Assembly: GCA_000317655.1 (NCBI GenBank)
Contig: CP003940.1
Coordinates: 248,001-312,000, forward strand
Source: Cyanobacterium stanieri PCC 7202
Lineage (GTDB): Bacteria; Cyanobacteriota; Cyanobacteriia; Cyanobacteriales; Cyanobacteriaceae
DNA: 64,000 nucleotides
Direction of reading: 5' to 3'
Positions 17,826 through 26,460 of this stretch are shown in pieces (position 1 is the stretch's first letter; every line of letters starts with the position of its first letter). The position numbers and the translations under genes are program-made. The notes under the pieces are model-generated. The model worked only from the letters and a program-made list of their open reading frames with translations, had not been told where the DNA came from and searched no databases.

Positions 17826-18425
17826 TTAGGCATTTGCTAGGTTTTGAGCAACAAAATCCCAGTTTACTAATTTACCTAAGAAATCATCGATATACGCAGG
17901 ACGCTTGTTTTGATAATCTAAGTAGTAAGCGTGTTCCCATACATCCATGGTGAGGAGGGGAGTTTGTCCTGCGGTGATAGGATTACCGGCATTACCAGTT
18001 TTGGTTACTTTTAAGGTGCCGTTGTCTAATACTAACCAAGCCCAACCGCTACCGAATTGGGTTGCACCTGCGTTTTTAAATTCTTCTACAAATTTGTCGA
18101 AACTACCGAAATCGGCGTCAATTTTAGCGGCTAATTCTCCAGTGGGAGTACCACCACCGTTGGGCTTCATACATTGCCAGTAGAAGCTGTGATTCCATGC
18201 TTGAGCGGCATTGTTAAATACCCCTGCTTTACTGGCGTCGTTGGCAATGCTTTTGATTACTTCTTCAATAGGTTTTGCTTCTAAATCGGTACCTTTGACT
18301 GCATCGTTGTACTTACTTACATAAGCTGCGTGATGTTTGTCATGGTGAAATTCTAGGGTACTTTTGGAGATACAGGGCTCTAGGGCACTGTAATCGTAAG
18401 GAAGAGGTGCTAATTCGTAAGCCAT
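17826..18425 (-). CDS. sodB: Iron superoxide dismutase
   Basis: SodB converts superoxide to oxygen and hydrogen peroxide in the cytosol. The 199-residue protein has the expected ligands: His27 in LEFHHDKHHAAYV, the His of AQAWNHSFYW, and Asp and His in MDVWEHAYYLDYQN. The sequence around the second ligand (NHSFYWQCMKPNGGG) and the AGATQFGSGWAWL stretch favour the iron-dependent type; some homologues use manganese. A 15-bp palindrome lies upstream at 18486-18500 and may be a metal-regulator site. Confidence 0.97.
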   Translation of the reverse strand: MAYELAPLPYDYSALEPCISKSTLEFHHDKHHAAYVSKYNDAVKGTDLEAKPIEEVIKSIANDASKAGVFNNAAQAWNHSFYWQCMKPNGGGTPTGELAAKIDADFGSFDKFVEEFKNAGATQFGSGWAWLVLDNGTLKVTKTGNAGNPITAGQTPLLTMDVWEHAYYLDYQNKRPAYIDDFLGKLVNWDFVAQNLANA

Positions 18426-18485
18426 ATTATTTTTTATTGCCGTAGTTTACTTCTAAAATAAATCTTAACAAACTTTTGTTGTTTT

Positions 18486-18500
18486 TAAGAATCATTCTTA
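18486..18500. promoter_or_regulatory. Palindrome upstream of sodB, possible Fur-type operator
   Basis: TAAGAATCATTCTTA is a perfect 7-1-7 palindrome located 61-75 bp upstream of the sodB start codon. Fur boxes are AT-rich 7-1-7 palindromes such as TGATAATNATTATCA, and iron SOD genes are often Fur-controlled. The spacing symmetry fits, but only part of each half-site matches the consensus. Confidence 0.35.
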
Positions 18501-18560
18501 TTTCCAAAGTATCATTTAAGGGCGATCGTTGTCAAGTTCGTTGGGGAGATGAGGGGAGAA

Positions 18561-18660
18561 GGCAATGGGCAACAGGCAAAATAATTAATTGTCAATTGTT
18601 AATTAACCCGTGTTATCCCGAACTTAAGTTCAATATAAAAAATGGTGGGCAATGCCCACC
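18561..18660. repeat. Intergenic repeat patch between rseP and sodB
   Basis: The 250-bp gap holds three kinds of dispersed sequence. Heptamers GGCAATG and GGCAACA lie at 18561-18574. A copy of the inverted-repeat element end, GTTATCCCGAACTTAAGTT, lies at about 18612-18630. The near-perfect hairpin GGTGGGCAATGCCCACC is at 18644-18660. The hairpin is next to the 3' end of rseP and could end or stabilise its transcript. Confidence 0.6.
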
Positions 18661-18675
18661 CTACGGAAAGATAAA

Positions 18676-19755
18676 TTATTTGAGTAATGCCAGGTTGAGG
18701 GTATCTCGGAGAATTAAGAAGATACCTAAACCGAGTAATAAAACTAACCCTGTTTGCATGATGCCTTCTTGGAGTTTGTTGGGGAGGGGTTTCCCTGAAA
18801 TGCCTTCCACGAGTAAAAATGCCAACTGTCCACCATCTAGGGCGGGAAGAGGTAAAATATTGATTACCGCAAGGTTAATGCTAATTAATGCTCCAAATTG
18901 GAAAAGATTTCCTAGATCGCTTTTCGCTAACTCTGCACCTACCGCTACAATAGCCACAGGACCTGCTACTTGGTTGGCGTTTTCTTGGAAGTTAGTGATT
19001 AGTTGCCCAAAACCTTGTATGGTCAATTTGGTATAACGTTCAAATTGCTTGGCACCAAAGGAAAAGGCTTCGATGATATTATCGGGTTTACGACGGGTAA
19101 ATTCTCCGTTGGGTGCTAACATTACGCCGATTTTACCTTTACCGTTGTCTCCCATGTCGGGGGTGATGGGAAGGTTAAAGATTTCTTGATCTCTTTGGAT
19201 GGTAAATTCTAAACTTTGATTGGGGGAGTCTTGGATGCGATCGCGCAAAATGTCGATCGCCTCTTCGGCGGTGGGCAAGGTGAGATTTTCAATACTTAAG
19301 ATCACATCCCCACTTTGTAACCCTGCTTTTTGGGCAGGGGATTCTACTTCGCTGAGAATTTCGGGAACTAATACCCCCGGTTGAAAGTTTACATCTTGTA
19401 TCCCCACGGTCATGGATTGACCGACCAAAAGAAAGTATGCGAAAATAAGGTTAGCGATTACCCCTGCACTAATGACGATCGCACGGTCTAATACGGGACG
19501 GTTACGCAACAAATCGGGATCATCTAGGGGAATGTCGCTGTCGGGATCATCATCAGGAAAGCCTACATAACCACCGAGGGGAAAGGCTCTGAGGGCGTAT
19601 TCTGTTTCTTTGCCGTCATATTTGGCTAACACGGGGCCAAAACCGATGGAAAATTTGTTTACTCTAATTCCTTGTAATCTCGCTGCGCCAAAGTGTCCTA
19701 GTTCGTGGACTACGATTAAAATTGCTAAAACTGCGATCGCCGCTAGTACTGACAT
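18676..19755 (-). CDS. rseP: RseP-type site-2 metalloprotease
   Basis: RseP-family enzymes cut transmembrane segments of anti-sigma factors and other membrane proteins inside the bilayer. The zinc motif HELGH is at residues 17-21 in the first membrane helix. A single PDZ domain follows at roughly 120-200 (ESPAQKAGLQSGDVILSI), then the third catalytic ligand in NILPLPALDGGQ near residue 310. The 359-residue length fits bacteria with one PDZ domain. A HIP1-rich upstream region and a 40-bp gap separate it from mazG on the same strand, so the two may be co-transcribed. The substrate is unknown. Confidence 0.95.
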   Translation of the reverse strand: MSVLAAIAVLAILIVVHELGHFGAARLQGIRVNKFSIGFGPVLAKYDGKETEYALRAFPLGGYVGFPDDDPDSDIPLDDPDLLRNRPVLDRAIVISAGVIANLIFAYFLLVGQSMTVGIQDVNFQPGVLVPEILSEVESPAQKAGLQSGDVILSIENLTLPTAEEAIDILRDRIQDSPNQSLEFTIQRDQEIFNLPITPDMGDNGKGKIGVMLAPNGEFTRRKPDNIIEAFSFGAKQFERYTKLTIQGFGQLITNFQENANQVAGPVAIVAVGAELAKSDLGNLFQFGALISINLAVINILPLPALDGGQLAFLLVEGISGKPLPNKLQEGIMQTGLVLLLGLGIFLILRDTLNLALLK

Positions 19756-19795
19756 ATTAATTATATGATTATCTATATGGACATTCTTTTCTAGT

Positions 19796-20602
19796 TTAGC
19801 CGTTCAATTGCTTTTTTGCTTTTTGCCAGAGGCTTTCCAACTCGTCAATATCGTATTCCCAGAGGGATTTGTCCGCATAGTTTTCCATCAGTTGCAAACG
19901 TTGAATAAACCTTTTATTGGTACCCTGCAAAGCCCGAGTGGGATCAAGTTTATACCAACGGGCAATATTGATGATGGTGAAAAGTAAATCCCCCAACTCC
20001 TCCTCGGCATGGACAAGATTTTTTGAATCTAGGGCTTCTTGAAATTCCCCCAACTCTTCCTCAAACTTTGCCCACACCCCCTGCACGTTTTCCCACTCAA
20101 ACCCTGCTTTGGCGACTTTCTTGGCTATTTTCTCCCCTGCCATAAGAGGGGGTAAGCTACGGTGATACTTTCTCAATTTTTGGCTCAGAAGAGGTGATGC
20201 GGGGGTTTCTTGGGCTTTGATTTGTTCCCAGTTTTGGTGTACTTCCTCACTACTATTTACCTGTACATCGGCGAATACGTGAGGATGGCGACGGATCAGC
20301 TTTTCGGTAATATTTTGGGCGACTTTTTCGAGGTCAAAATCACCGTTATCCTGTGCCACTTGGGCTTGTAATACCACCTGTAATAATAAGTCTCCCAATT
20401 CATCGGCGATCGCCTCTTGATCCCCAGTATTGAGGGCATCTACCACCTCATAGGCTTCCTCGATGATATAGGGTATTAAGGAGGTTTGGGTTTGTTCAAG
20501 ATCCCATGGACAACCACCTTGGGGCGATCGCAACTTAGCCACCACTTGAATTAAATTATCAAGGGCGATGAGGATTTTTTGGTTAGTCTTAGAAAGAGCC
20601 AT
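19796..20602 (-). CDS. mazG: Nucleoside triphosphate pyrophosphohydrolase MazG
   Basis: MazG hydrolyses nucleoside triphosphates to monophosphate and pyrophosphate, removing damaged or signalling nucleotides. The 268-residue protein has two MazG helical repeats. The first contains LRSPQGGCPWDLEQTQTSL and the Mg2+-binding EEAYEVVDAL and ADELGDLLLQ motifs. The second has FEWENVQGVWAKFEEELGEF and AEEELGDLLFTIINIARW. A C-terminal segment ending LESLWQKAKKQL is also typical. It lies directly upstream of rseP on the same strand. Confidence 0.96.
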   Translation of the reverse strand: MALSKTNQKILIALDNLIQVVAKLRSPQGGCPWDLEQTQTSLIPYIIEEAYEVVDALNTGDQEAIADELGDLLLQVVLQAQVAQDNGDFDLEKVAQNITEKLIRRHPHVFADVQVNSSEEVHQNWEQIKAQETPASPLLSQKLRKYHRSLPPLMAGEKIAKKVAKAGFEWENVQGVWAKFEEELGEFQEALDSKNLVHAEEELGDLLFTIINIARWYKLDPTRALQGTNKRFIQRLQLMENYADKSLWEYDIDELESLWQKAKKQLNG

Positions 20603-20695
20603 TGTTGAAGAAATTATTAATATTTAAGGAATTGATTCCATGATTACCTAAAATCTCGATTATATTAGTAATTGGGTCATCGCCAATGAATATCA

Positions 20696-21904
20696 ATGGA
20701 TTTATTAGAATACCAAGCCAAAAAATTATTTAAACAGGTGGGTATCCCCGTATTACCTTCCCAACCCCTCTCAAGCGCCAGTGAATTAAAAAATCTCCAG
20801 ATTCCCTATCCCGTGGTCTTAAAATCTCAGGTGATGGCTAGTGGTAGGGCAAAATTGGGGGGAGTCAAGTTCGTTAATAATACCATAGATGCGATCGCCG
20901 CTTGTCAAGCAATTTTTAGCCTCGCCATTGACCAAGAATATCCGAAAGTAATCCTTGCTGAAAGTCGCTACAATGCCCAAAAAGAAGTATTTTTGGCGAT
21001 AATGCTTGATTATAAGCTCAAAAAACCTGTCATTTTTGGTTCTGCCCAAGGGGGCATCAACATCGAAGAATTATTAACCAACCTTGTATATTGTCCTGTG
21101 GAAGACGAATATTCCCCTTTTTATGGTCGTCGTTTAGCCAAAAAAATGGGCTTGAAAGGTAAAACCATCAATGCTGTTAGTGGCATCATCGATAAAATGT
21201 ATCGTCTTTTTGTCGAGCAAGATTTGGACATGATCGAAATCAATCCTTTGGGAATTAACCATGATGGTGCCGTCATGGCTCTTGATGGTAAAATAAGGGT
21301 CAATAATTATGGTTTACCTCGTCATTTAGAATTATTAGAATTAATCAAATCTCTTCAGGATGATCATCATACAGAGGAAACTTTAAGCTCTCTTAAACAG
21401 TCTTTTTTCTCGGAAATTAATATTAATAATGATGGTAAAACGGCTCTTATTTCAGCAAGTATAGATAAAGCAATTTTTACTATTAATAATAGTGCAAAAT
21501 ATCTTGACAAAACTGATATTAATACTTGCTTTATTATGGAAGAACCTTTTAACCAAATCACTTCTGAGCAAATAAATACAATATTTTATAAAATAATTAA
21601 AAATACTAAAATCAACAAAGTTCTGGTAGATCTTCCCCTAGAACATCAATTTAACTACCGTTTAACTCAAATTATTTCTAAACATTATCCCTCAAATTTT
21701 TCCCAATGGTCTAACCGTAATGAGGAAAGAGGCGATCGCCCCACGGGAACAAGATTTCAACAAACTGAGTCAACCATCAACACATCCTCCTTTGCCCTCA
21801 GAAAAATAGACTGGATTATCAAAACCAAAGGAGACAAGCTAACCAGTCAATTTAACAGCTTACCCATAACAATAATTAACATAATAGGAGAAAAATTTTC
21901 TTAA
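20696..21904 (+). CDS. ATP-grasp protein resembling succinyl-CoA synthetase beta subunit
   Basis: The first half matches SucC: MDLLEYQAKKLFKQVGIPVL, the ATP-grasp core YPVVLKSQVMASGRAKLGGV, and the metal-binding segment IEINPLGINHDGAVMALDGKI near residue 190. The second half (about 240-402), where SucC carries its CoA-ligase domain with a conserved Gly-rich GLAMATMD segment, has diverged so far that this signature is missing. It is instead Asn/Ile-rich. No alpha-subunit gene (sucD) is adjacent. It may be a divergent cyanobacterial SucC or a related protein that has lost ligase activity; the sequence alone cannot decide. Confidence 0.75.
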   Translation: MDLLEYQAKKLFKQVGIPVLPSQPLSSASELKNLQIPYPVVLKSQVMASGRAKLGGVKFVNNTIDAIAACQAIFSLAIDQEYPKVILAESRYNAQKEVFLAIMLDYKLKKPVIFGSAQGGINIEELLTNLVYCPVEDEYSPFYGRRLAKKMGLKGKTINAVSGIIDKMYRLFVEQDLDMIEINPLGINHDGAVMALDGKIRVNNYGLPRHLELLELIKSLQDDHHTEETLSSLKQSFFSEININNDGKTALISASIDKAIFTINNSAKYLDKTDINTCFIMEEPFNQITSEQINTIFYKIIKNTKINKVLVDLPLEHQFNYRLTQIISKHYPSNFSQWSNRNEERGDRPTGTRFQQTESTINTSSFALRKIDWIIKTKGDKLTSQFNSLPITIINIIGEKFS

Positions 21905-21960
21905 AATGAAGATACCCCAAACTAATTAACAAAATTCCTCATTATCCCAACCCATAGTTC

Positions 21961-22671
21961 ATGATACCCATTATTTGTTCAACCTGCGGATATAGCAACC
22001 AAGAAGACAGCAAATTTTGTACATTTTGTGGTCAGGATTTATCCTCTTTGCAAAATAACTTTGAATCAAAGCAAAGCTCAAAACAAGAAGGAAAACAAGA
22101 AATGGTATTTCCCGAAGATGAAAGTATCACAGAAATCAACTCAGAAGAAAACTATATCAAATATTTAATCAATCACAGTAGTGAGTTGCCAGAAGAATCG
22201 AGGGGCTATGATGATGATGATGTGCCAACGGTAGCTAATTGGAATATTCCCACAGAATTAAACACTGCCATTGATGAAGATAGTTTCGGCTCTCGAACTG
22301 TTCTTGATGTGAGAGTTTCTAAATCTTCCAATCAAAAAAAATTAGTTCTTATTCATCCAGAAACAGAACAAAAATTTATTCTTGCGGAGGATAAAAAAAT
22401 CTTTTATTGCGGTAGATATAATGATGATTTTTCAGTGGATATAGATTTTTCTGACCTACCCCATAGCGATATTGTTTCTCGAGTACATTTTATCATCCAT
22501 ATTGATTCAGATACTTATTTCTTGGAGGATGCGGGGAGTTCTAACGGTACTTTTGTTAATGGTCAAGTGGTCAAAAGTGGTTATATTCATCGCCAAAAAA
22601 TTACCGTGGGAGATGAGATTATTTTAGGAAGAAAAACTCCATTAAAACTTTTATTTGAGCAAATTTCATAA
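21961..22671 (+). CDS. Zinc-ribbon and FHA domain protein
   Basis: The 236-residue protein opens with a four-cysteine zinc ribbon (CSTCGYSNQEDSKFCTFCG, residues 6-24). It continues through an acidic, Ser/Glu-rich linker and ends in an FHA domain (about 135-236) with CGRYNDD, SRVHFII and DAGSSNGTFVNGQ, the residues that contact phosphothreonine. It probably reads phosphorylation by a Ser/Thr kinase and acts as an adaptor; no output domain is present. It lies 56 bp after the SucC-like gene on the same strand. A second FHA protein is encoded at 6545. Confidence 0.85.
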   Translation: MIPIICSTCGYSNQEDSKFCTFCGQDLSSLQNNFESKQSSKQEGKQEMVFPEDESITEINSEENYIKYLINHSSELPEESRGYDDDDVPTVANWNIPTELNTAIDEDSFGSRTVLDVRVSKSSNQKKLVLIHPETEQKFILAEDKKIFYCGRYNDDFSVDIDFSDLPHSDIVSRVHFIIHIDSDTYFLEDAGSSNGTFVNGQVVKSGYIHRQKITVGDEIILGRKTPLKLLFEQIS

Positions 22672-22806
22672 TTAAATTTATTCTGAAATTTTATTAATTA
22701 ATTTCAAATTATTTTTTATTGATTACAACCTTACAAAACACATTAAAAATTACAAATTTTACTACTTAAAACTTAAACTTACTAACAAAATAATGAGGAC
22801 AGATTG

Positions 22807-23493
22807 ATGAAAAAACAATTAATAGCTTTAGCCGTTTTATCAGGATTGGGTTTTGGTAGCCTCGGGCAAACAACACCAGCCCAAGCCCAACACCGTAATC
22901 TTTATCGTTGTATCATGAAAAATGATGCCCCCACCACCGTGGTTGATACCCCTAGGGGGCGTATTGATTTGATTGTGTGGAGAACAGAAATACCTCAAGG
23001 ATGGTCCCCTACCAGAAGATGCCAAGAAATTACTAAAAGATTTCAAACATTTTCAGATCGTGGAGCTTTACGCTATGTTACCAGTGGTCGCCTGAATAAT
23101 CAACCTGTAATTTGCGTAGCGGAAAATCGTCCGGGTACGGGTATTAGTTGTCGTAATGATGGATTGTTACTAACCCTAGAACATAACGAAAATCCGCAAC
23201 GGGTAATGGAGCAATTATTTGATATTTCTGCCCGAGTCAGGGGAGGAAATCCTATCACCAGAAGCGTTGAAGGGGGAACAATTCTGGCTGTGGATCGTTT
23301 TTTGGAACAAGTAGAAGTAACAGAGGATGATGAGGATACCGAAGGTATCGATATTACCGATAAAACTCCAGAGGAAATATCTGAATTGATGGAAGAAGAG
23401 GAAGTAATGGAAGAGCCGAGGGTAATTCCTGCCCGTTGTTCAGGAGAAAGCCATGACTTACAACCGACTGAGGAGGAAGAAACTCAAGATTAA
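22807..23493 (+). CDS. Secreted COP23-domain protein
   Basis: A signal peptide (residues 1-28, ending in TPAQAQ) is followed by a COP23 domain from about residue 30 to 155. The domain includes LYRCIMKN, the GWSPTRRCQEITKRFQTF segment and PVICVAENRPGTGISC, with paired cysteines. COP23 was first named as a circadian-oscillating membrane protein in a marine cyanobacterium; its function is unknown. The C-terminal 60 residues are strongly acidic (EVTEDDEDTEG, ELMEEEEVMEE). I chose the ATG at 22807, since the frame only extends to a TTG one codon earlier. It is convergent with, and almost touches, the TldD/PmbA-like gene. Confidence 0.85.
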   Translation: MKKQLIALAVLSGLGFGSLGQTTPAQAQHRNLYRCIMKNDAPTTVVDTPRGRIDLIVWRTEIPQGWSPTRRCQEITKRFQTFSDRGALRYVTSGRLNNQPVICVAENRPGTGISCRNDGLLLTLEHNENPQRVMEQLFDISARVRGGNPITRSVEGGTILAVDRFLEQVEVTEDDEDTEGIDITDKTPEEISELMEEEEVMEEPRVIPARCSGESHDLQPTEEEETQD

Positions 23494-23494
23494 T

Positions 23495-24844
23495 TTATAG
23501 GGTAAAGGTGAAGGATTTTAAGAGGATACCGGGTACTAACATACCCCCAAGGGAGCGATTGCCATAGGTGCCGATACTGGGGATAAATTCTTGAAAGTCG
23601 GTGAGAGCGAGAAGATTTTTTCCAAAAAATTGGGCTATGGAATCGTCAAAACGTAAGTCTTTGATGGTAGCGACTATTTTTCCTTTTTCTACCCAAAAGC
23701 AACCATACCTCGTCATTCCTGTGACTCTTCCCCCAGGGCGATCGCTCCAATTGAGATAATGTAAATTAGAAATATATAATCCCGTATCTATGGCAGATAA
23801 AATGTCCTCGTATTTGAGGTTTCCTGCCAGTATTTCGGGCGATCGCAACGTTTCGGCACCATTAGCACCATTAGAAGTTAAGCCATACTCCTTGCCCGTA
23901 CGACTATTAATCAGAGTATTTACTAATTCACCCTCCACAAATAAAGGTAAATGTAGAGGAGCAATTTCCCCAAAATTGTTAAAACGAGGAACACTACCTC
24001 GAGAGAAATTTTCCTGTAAATTAAACAAAGGAGACAACTTTTCTCCTTTTTGCCTCATGGAGTTAAACACACTTCCCCCCTGACGAATAGAAGCCTCCCC
24101 AATGGCACCCCAAGAAAACATACTCAATAAATCCGCCACTGCCGCAGGGGCTAAATAGGTGCGATAGGAATTGGGAAATAGTTGACGGGTAGGTAAATTT
24201 AACTGTTCTAGTAAAACTTTTTGTTCCTCAATTTGCTTCTCAAAGGCATCATCATCCCAAAAAGTGCCAGAATAGCAGCCCTTAATTGCCTTATTATCAG
24301 CATTTATCAAAGAATAATCCACAAAAAAAGAATCTGTGGCAAACCAATGTTTTTGTCCCAAAGAGTTGTAGTTAGCTCGAATCAGACTACCAGAAGCATA
24401 AAAACCAGTAAAATCTAGCCCTTCAACGATGGGTAAAATATGACTCAGAGCATCATTAGAATCTAGTAAATGCCCTTGATACACTTCATGGGAAGAACCT
24501 TGATCTGAGGGTAACACAATATAAGGATCTGGAGGAAGTTGATCAATTTCTGTTTGTAAATAATCAAAACATTCTTGGGCGGTGGATAAATCCAATTCCC
24601 TATTTCCTGTGAGGGGGAAATCCATATAAGCAATTCTCTGATTAGCAATCATCTTGATGGATACTTGTCCATCGATGACGATACCTGTTTGTCTTACTTT
24701 GGCATTGTTGAAACGTACAAAATGACTATTTTCTGCTTTCAATTCCAAAACTAAATACTGGTTTTCTTGCAATTGATTGATGAGTGTGTCGCAGAGGTTA
24801 TTAAAAGATTGTTCCCAATCCTGTATCGCAGATACCATAGTCAT
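23495..24844 (-). CDS. TldD/PmbA-family protease homologue
   Basis: The 449-residue protein belongs to the TldD/PmbA family, whose two-subunit members trim unfolded peptides and process modified peptides. The segments VRQTGIVIDGQVSIKMI, GEASIRQGGSVFNSMRQKGE, GLTSNGANGAETLRSPE and RFDDSIAQFFGKNLLAL fit the family. The HEXXXH zinc motif of TldD proper is not seen, so this is more like the PmbA/TldE side, which has no active-site metal of its own. The partner TldD is not in the window. Its stop is one base away from the end of the convergent COP23 gene. Confidence 0.85.
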   Translation of the reverse strand: MTMVSAIQDWEQSFNNLCDTLINQLQENQYLVLELKAENSHFVRFNNAKVRQTGIVIDGQVSIKMIANQRIAYMDFPLTGNRELDLSTAQECFDYLQTEIDQLPPDPYIVLPSDQGSSHEVYQGHLLDSNDALSHILPIVEGLDFTGFYASGSLIRANYNSLGQKHWFATDSFFVDYSLINADNKAIKGCYSGTFWDDDAFEKQIEEQKVLLEQLNLPTRQLFPNSYRTYLAPAAVADLLSMFSWGAIGEASIRQGGSVFNSMRQKGEKLSPLFNLQENFSRGSVPRFNNFGEIAPLHLPLFVEGELVNTLINSRTGKEYGLTSNGANGAETLRSPEILAGNLKYEDILSAIDTGLYISNLHYLNWSDRPGGRVTGMTRYGCFWVEKGKIVATIKDLRFDDSIAQFFGKNLLALTDFQEFIPSIGTYGNRSLGGMLVPGILLKSFTFTL

Positions 24845-24917
24845 GTTAATTATATTTTAGGGCAGATAAAGCAAATTATACTTTAATTGTTGGTTGTTGT
24901 TCTCTGTCCAATTCACG

Positions 24918-25060
24918 TTGACATCCTCCTCGGCATGAATGCACGAGGATTCCTAAAACAAACTCAACTGAGTGCCTTTTAGGATGGTTGACGCTTCTTC
25001 GCATACTGCTACCACAGGGGTAGTCTTCTGTACTGCTCCACGTCCGTTTATTATACTGGT
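24918..25060 (-). ncRNA. Candidate omega RNA (guide RNA) of TnpB
   Basis: TnpB proteins use an RNA that covers the 3' end of tnpB and the right end of the element, with the guide read from flanking DNA. Here the minus strand after the tnpB stop runs about 140 bases. It forms a terminal hairpin TCCTCG-T-GCAT-TC-ATGC-CGAGGA and ends in GATGTCAA. The guide would then begin at 24917 and read CGTGAATTGGACAGAGAACA. The RNA itself is inferred from family knowledge; the 5' limit is unknown. Confidence 0.45.
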
Positions 25061-26173
25061 CTATGAATGCCCTCCAGCGACCAAAATGTTTTTTGCTGCG
25101 TTTAAGTCCCTCTCATGTACTTCCCCACAATTTACACAAGTCCAAGCTCTTACCTTAAGCTCTTTTTTGCCCCCTCTAAACCCACAGGCAGAGCAAATTT
25201 GGGAGGTGGGAGTCCATCTATCTATGACCCTGAAGTCACGACCGTAGATGACGCACTTAGCTTCTAACATTGAGCGAAAAGTTCTCCATCCCAAATCACT
25301 TATAGCACGGGACAATTTTCTATTTTTGACCATCCCACTCACATTTAAATCCTCAAGAACTATCACTTGATTTTCGTTGACAATTCTTGAGGACAACTTA
25401 TGTAAAAAATCGGTGCGAACATCCGATATTTTGGCGTGAAGTTTAGCTAATTTTAACCTAGCGCTTTCATATCTTTTACTGCCTTTCTTTTTCCCAGAAA
25501 GGTTTTTTTGCAACCTTCTGAGTCTAGTTAACTTTTTCTTTAGAGGTTTTGGTGCTTTCACCTTTTCCCCAGAGCTAGTGGTTACAAAATCTGTGATACC
25601 TAAATCTAAACCCACTGAGTTTTCACTCTGTGCCAAAGCCGGAGGGTCAAATTCCACTACAAAACTCACAAAGTAGCGATTGGCACTGTCCTTGATGATA
25701 GTCACACTAGATGGAGTGTCGGGTAGTTCTCTACTCCAAACTACATCTACGTTTCCTATCTTTGGGAGGTACAATTTCCCCGACGGGGAAAGAATCTTGA
25801 ACCCGTTACTCGTAAATTTTGCACTTTGCTTTGAACTACGCTTCTTGAATTTAGGGGGTTTTACTTTTTTCCCTTTTCTCTTTCCTGTTACCGAGTTAAA
25901 GAAGTTGGAGTAAGCCACTTCCAAATCTCTGAGACTTTGTTGGAGAGGGATAGCTGATACTTCTTTTAACCAAAGGGTATCTTTTTGTTTTTTCAAATTT
26001 GTCAATCTTTTAGACAAGATTCCAGAACTCGGTTTTTTCTTTGTCTCAAGATATTGTTCTTTGCAAAAAGCTAGGGAAACATTAAAAACATAGCGACAAC
26101 AACCAAATAGTTGAGCCAATGCTATTTTCTGTTGGTCATCAGGATAAACTCTGTACTTATACCTGAGCTTCAT
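25061..26173 (-). CDS. tnpB: RNA-guided endonuclease TnpB (IS605 OrfB)
   Basis: The 370-residue protein has an N-terminal helical wedge domain (KLRYKYRVYPDDQQKIALAQ) and a split RuvC nuclease domain. All three acidic RuvC motifs are present: GLDLGITDFV, VLEDLNVSGM and ERDLNAAKNIL. A zinc ribbon CSAC/CVNC sits between the last two. These suggest an active nuclease. In known cases TnpB cuts DNA matched by its omega RNA next to a short transposon-adjacent motif and helps keep the element at its donor site. It is divergent from the tnpA remnant across 41 bp. Confidence 0.95.
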   Translation of the reverse strand: MKLRYKYRVYPDDQQKIALAQLFGCCRYVFNVSLAFCKEQYLETKKKPSSGILSKRLTNLKKQKDTLWLKEVSAIPLQQSLRDLEVAYSNFFNSVTGKRKGKKVKPPKFKKRSSKQSAKFTSNGFKILSPSGKLYLPKIGNVDVVWSRELPDTPSSVTIIKDSANRYFVSFVVEFDPPALAQSENSVGLDLGITDFVTTSSGEKVKAPKPLKKKLTRLRRLQKNLSGKKKGSKRYESARLKLAKLHAKISDVRTDFLHKLSSRIVNENQVIVLEDLNVSGMVKNRKLSRAISDLGWRTFRSMLEAKCVIYGRDFRVIDRWTPTSQICSACGFRGGKKELKVRAWTCVNCGEVHERDLNAAKNILVAGGHS

Positions 26174-26214
26174 CTGTTATGATTTGATTGGTCTAACAAG
26201 ATATTATCCTTATT

Positions 26215-26402
26215 ATGCCCAAAACGTCAAGTAATCTTCGGCGAGAAATCCATAGTGTTTCTGATCTTAAAACTCATTTAGTTTTTGTTACTAAATCTGG
26301 TCTCTTCGTTACTTCGCTTCTTCTGTTGGGGGAACTTCTCTCGATACTCTCAAGGCATATATCCAAAATCAAGAAAAGCCGTCATCAATGACGGGGTTTT
26401 AG
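26215..26402 (+). pseudogene. tnpA remnant (IS200-type Y1 transposase), internal deletion
   Basis: An ATG at 26215 starts MPKTSSNLRREIHSVSDLKT, the normal N terminus of cyanobacterial IS200-type transposases. After about 27 residues the sequence jumps to material resembling the last third of the protein (SGLFVTS). After a frame change it ends GGTSLDTLKAYIQNQEKPSS with a stop at 26402. The HUH motif and the catalytic Tyr region are gone. About 80 codons are missing relative to a typical protein of around 140 residues. As read, the frame stops after 58 residues at 26391. Confidence 0.85.
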
Positions 26403-26460
26403 ACCCATTTTTTTTGATAATATTGGGTTTGGAAATATAGGAGTAGTTGAAAAATAGTCC

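Larger units (their letters stand above)
24918..26410. mobile_element. IS200/IS605-type element, tnpA deleted and tnpB intact
   Basis: The element has the IS605 layout, with tnpA and tnpB transcribed away from each other. The right end, on the tnpB side, carries a hairpin (24924-24952 region) and the terminal TGTCAA (24918-24923, minus strand). The left end carries the hairpin CCGTCATCAATGACGG at 26379-26394. No long terminal inverted repeats are seen, as expected for this family. With tnpA broken the element cannot move by itself. The right boundary is fairly firm because the second tnpB element in this window ends with the same bases; the left boundary is approximate. Confidence 0.8.

Noticed and set aside
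18476-19036. 186-codon plus-strand frame next to sodB
   Set aside because: It runs mostly antisense to rseP, contains the repeat patch and heptamers, and its sequence has no recognisable domain.
24972-25247. 91-codon plus-strand frame at the IS right end
   Set aside because: It is antisense to tnpB and its omega RNA region and has no protein features.
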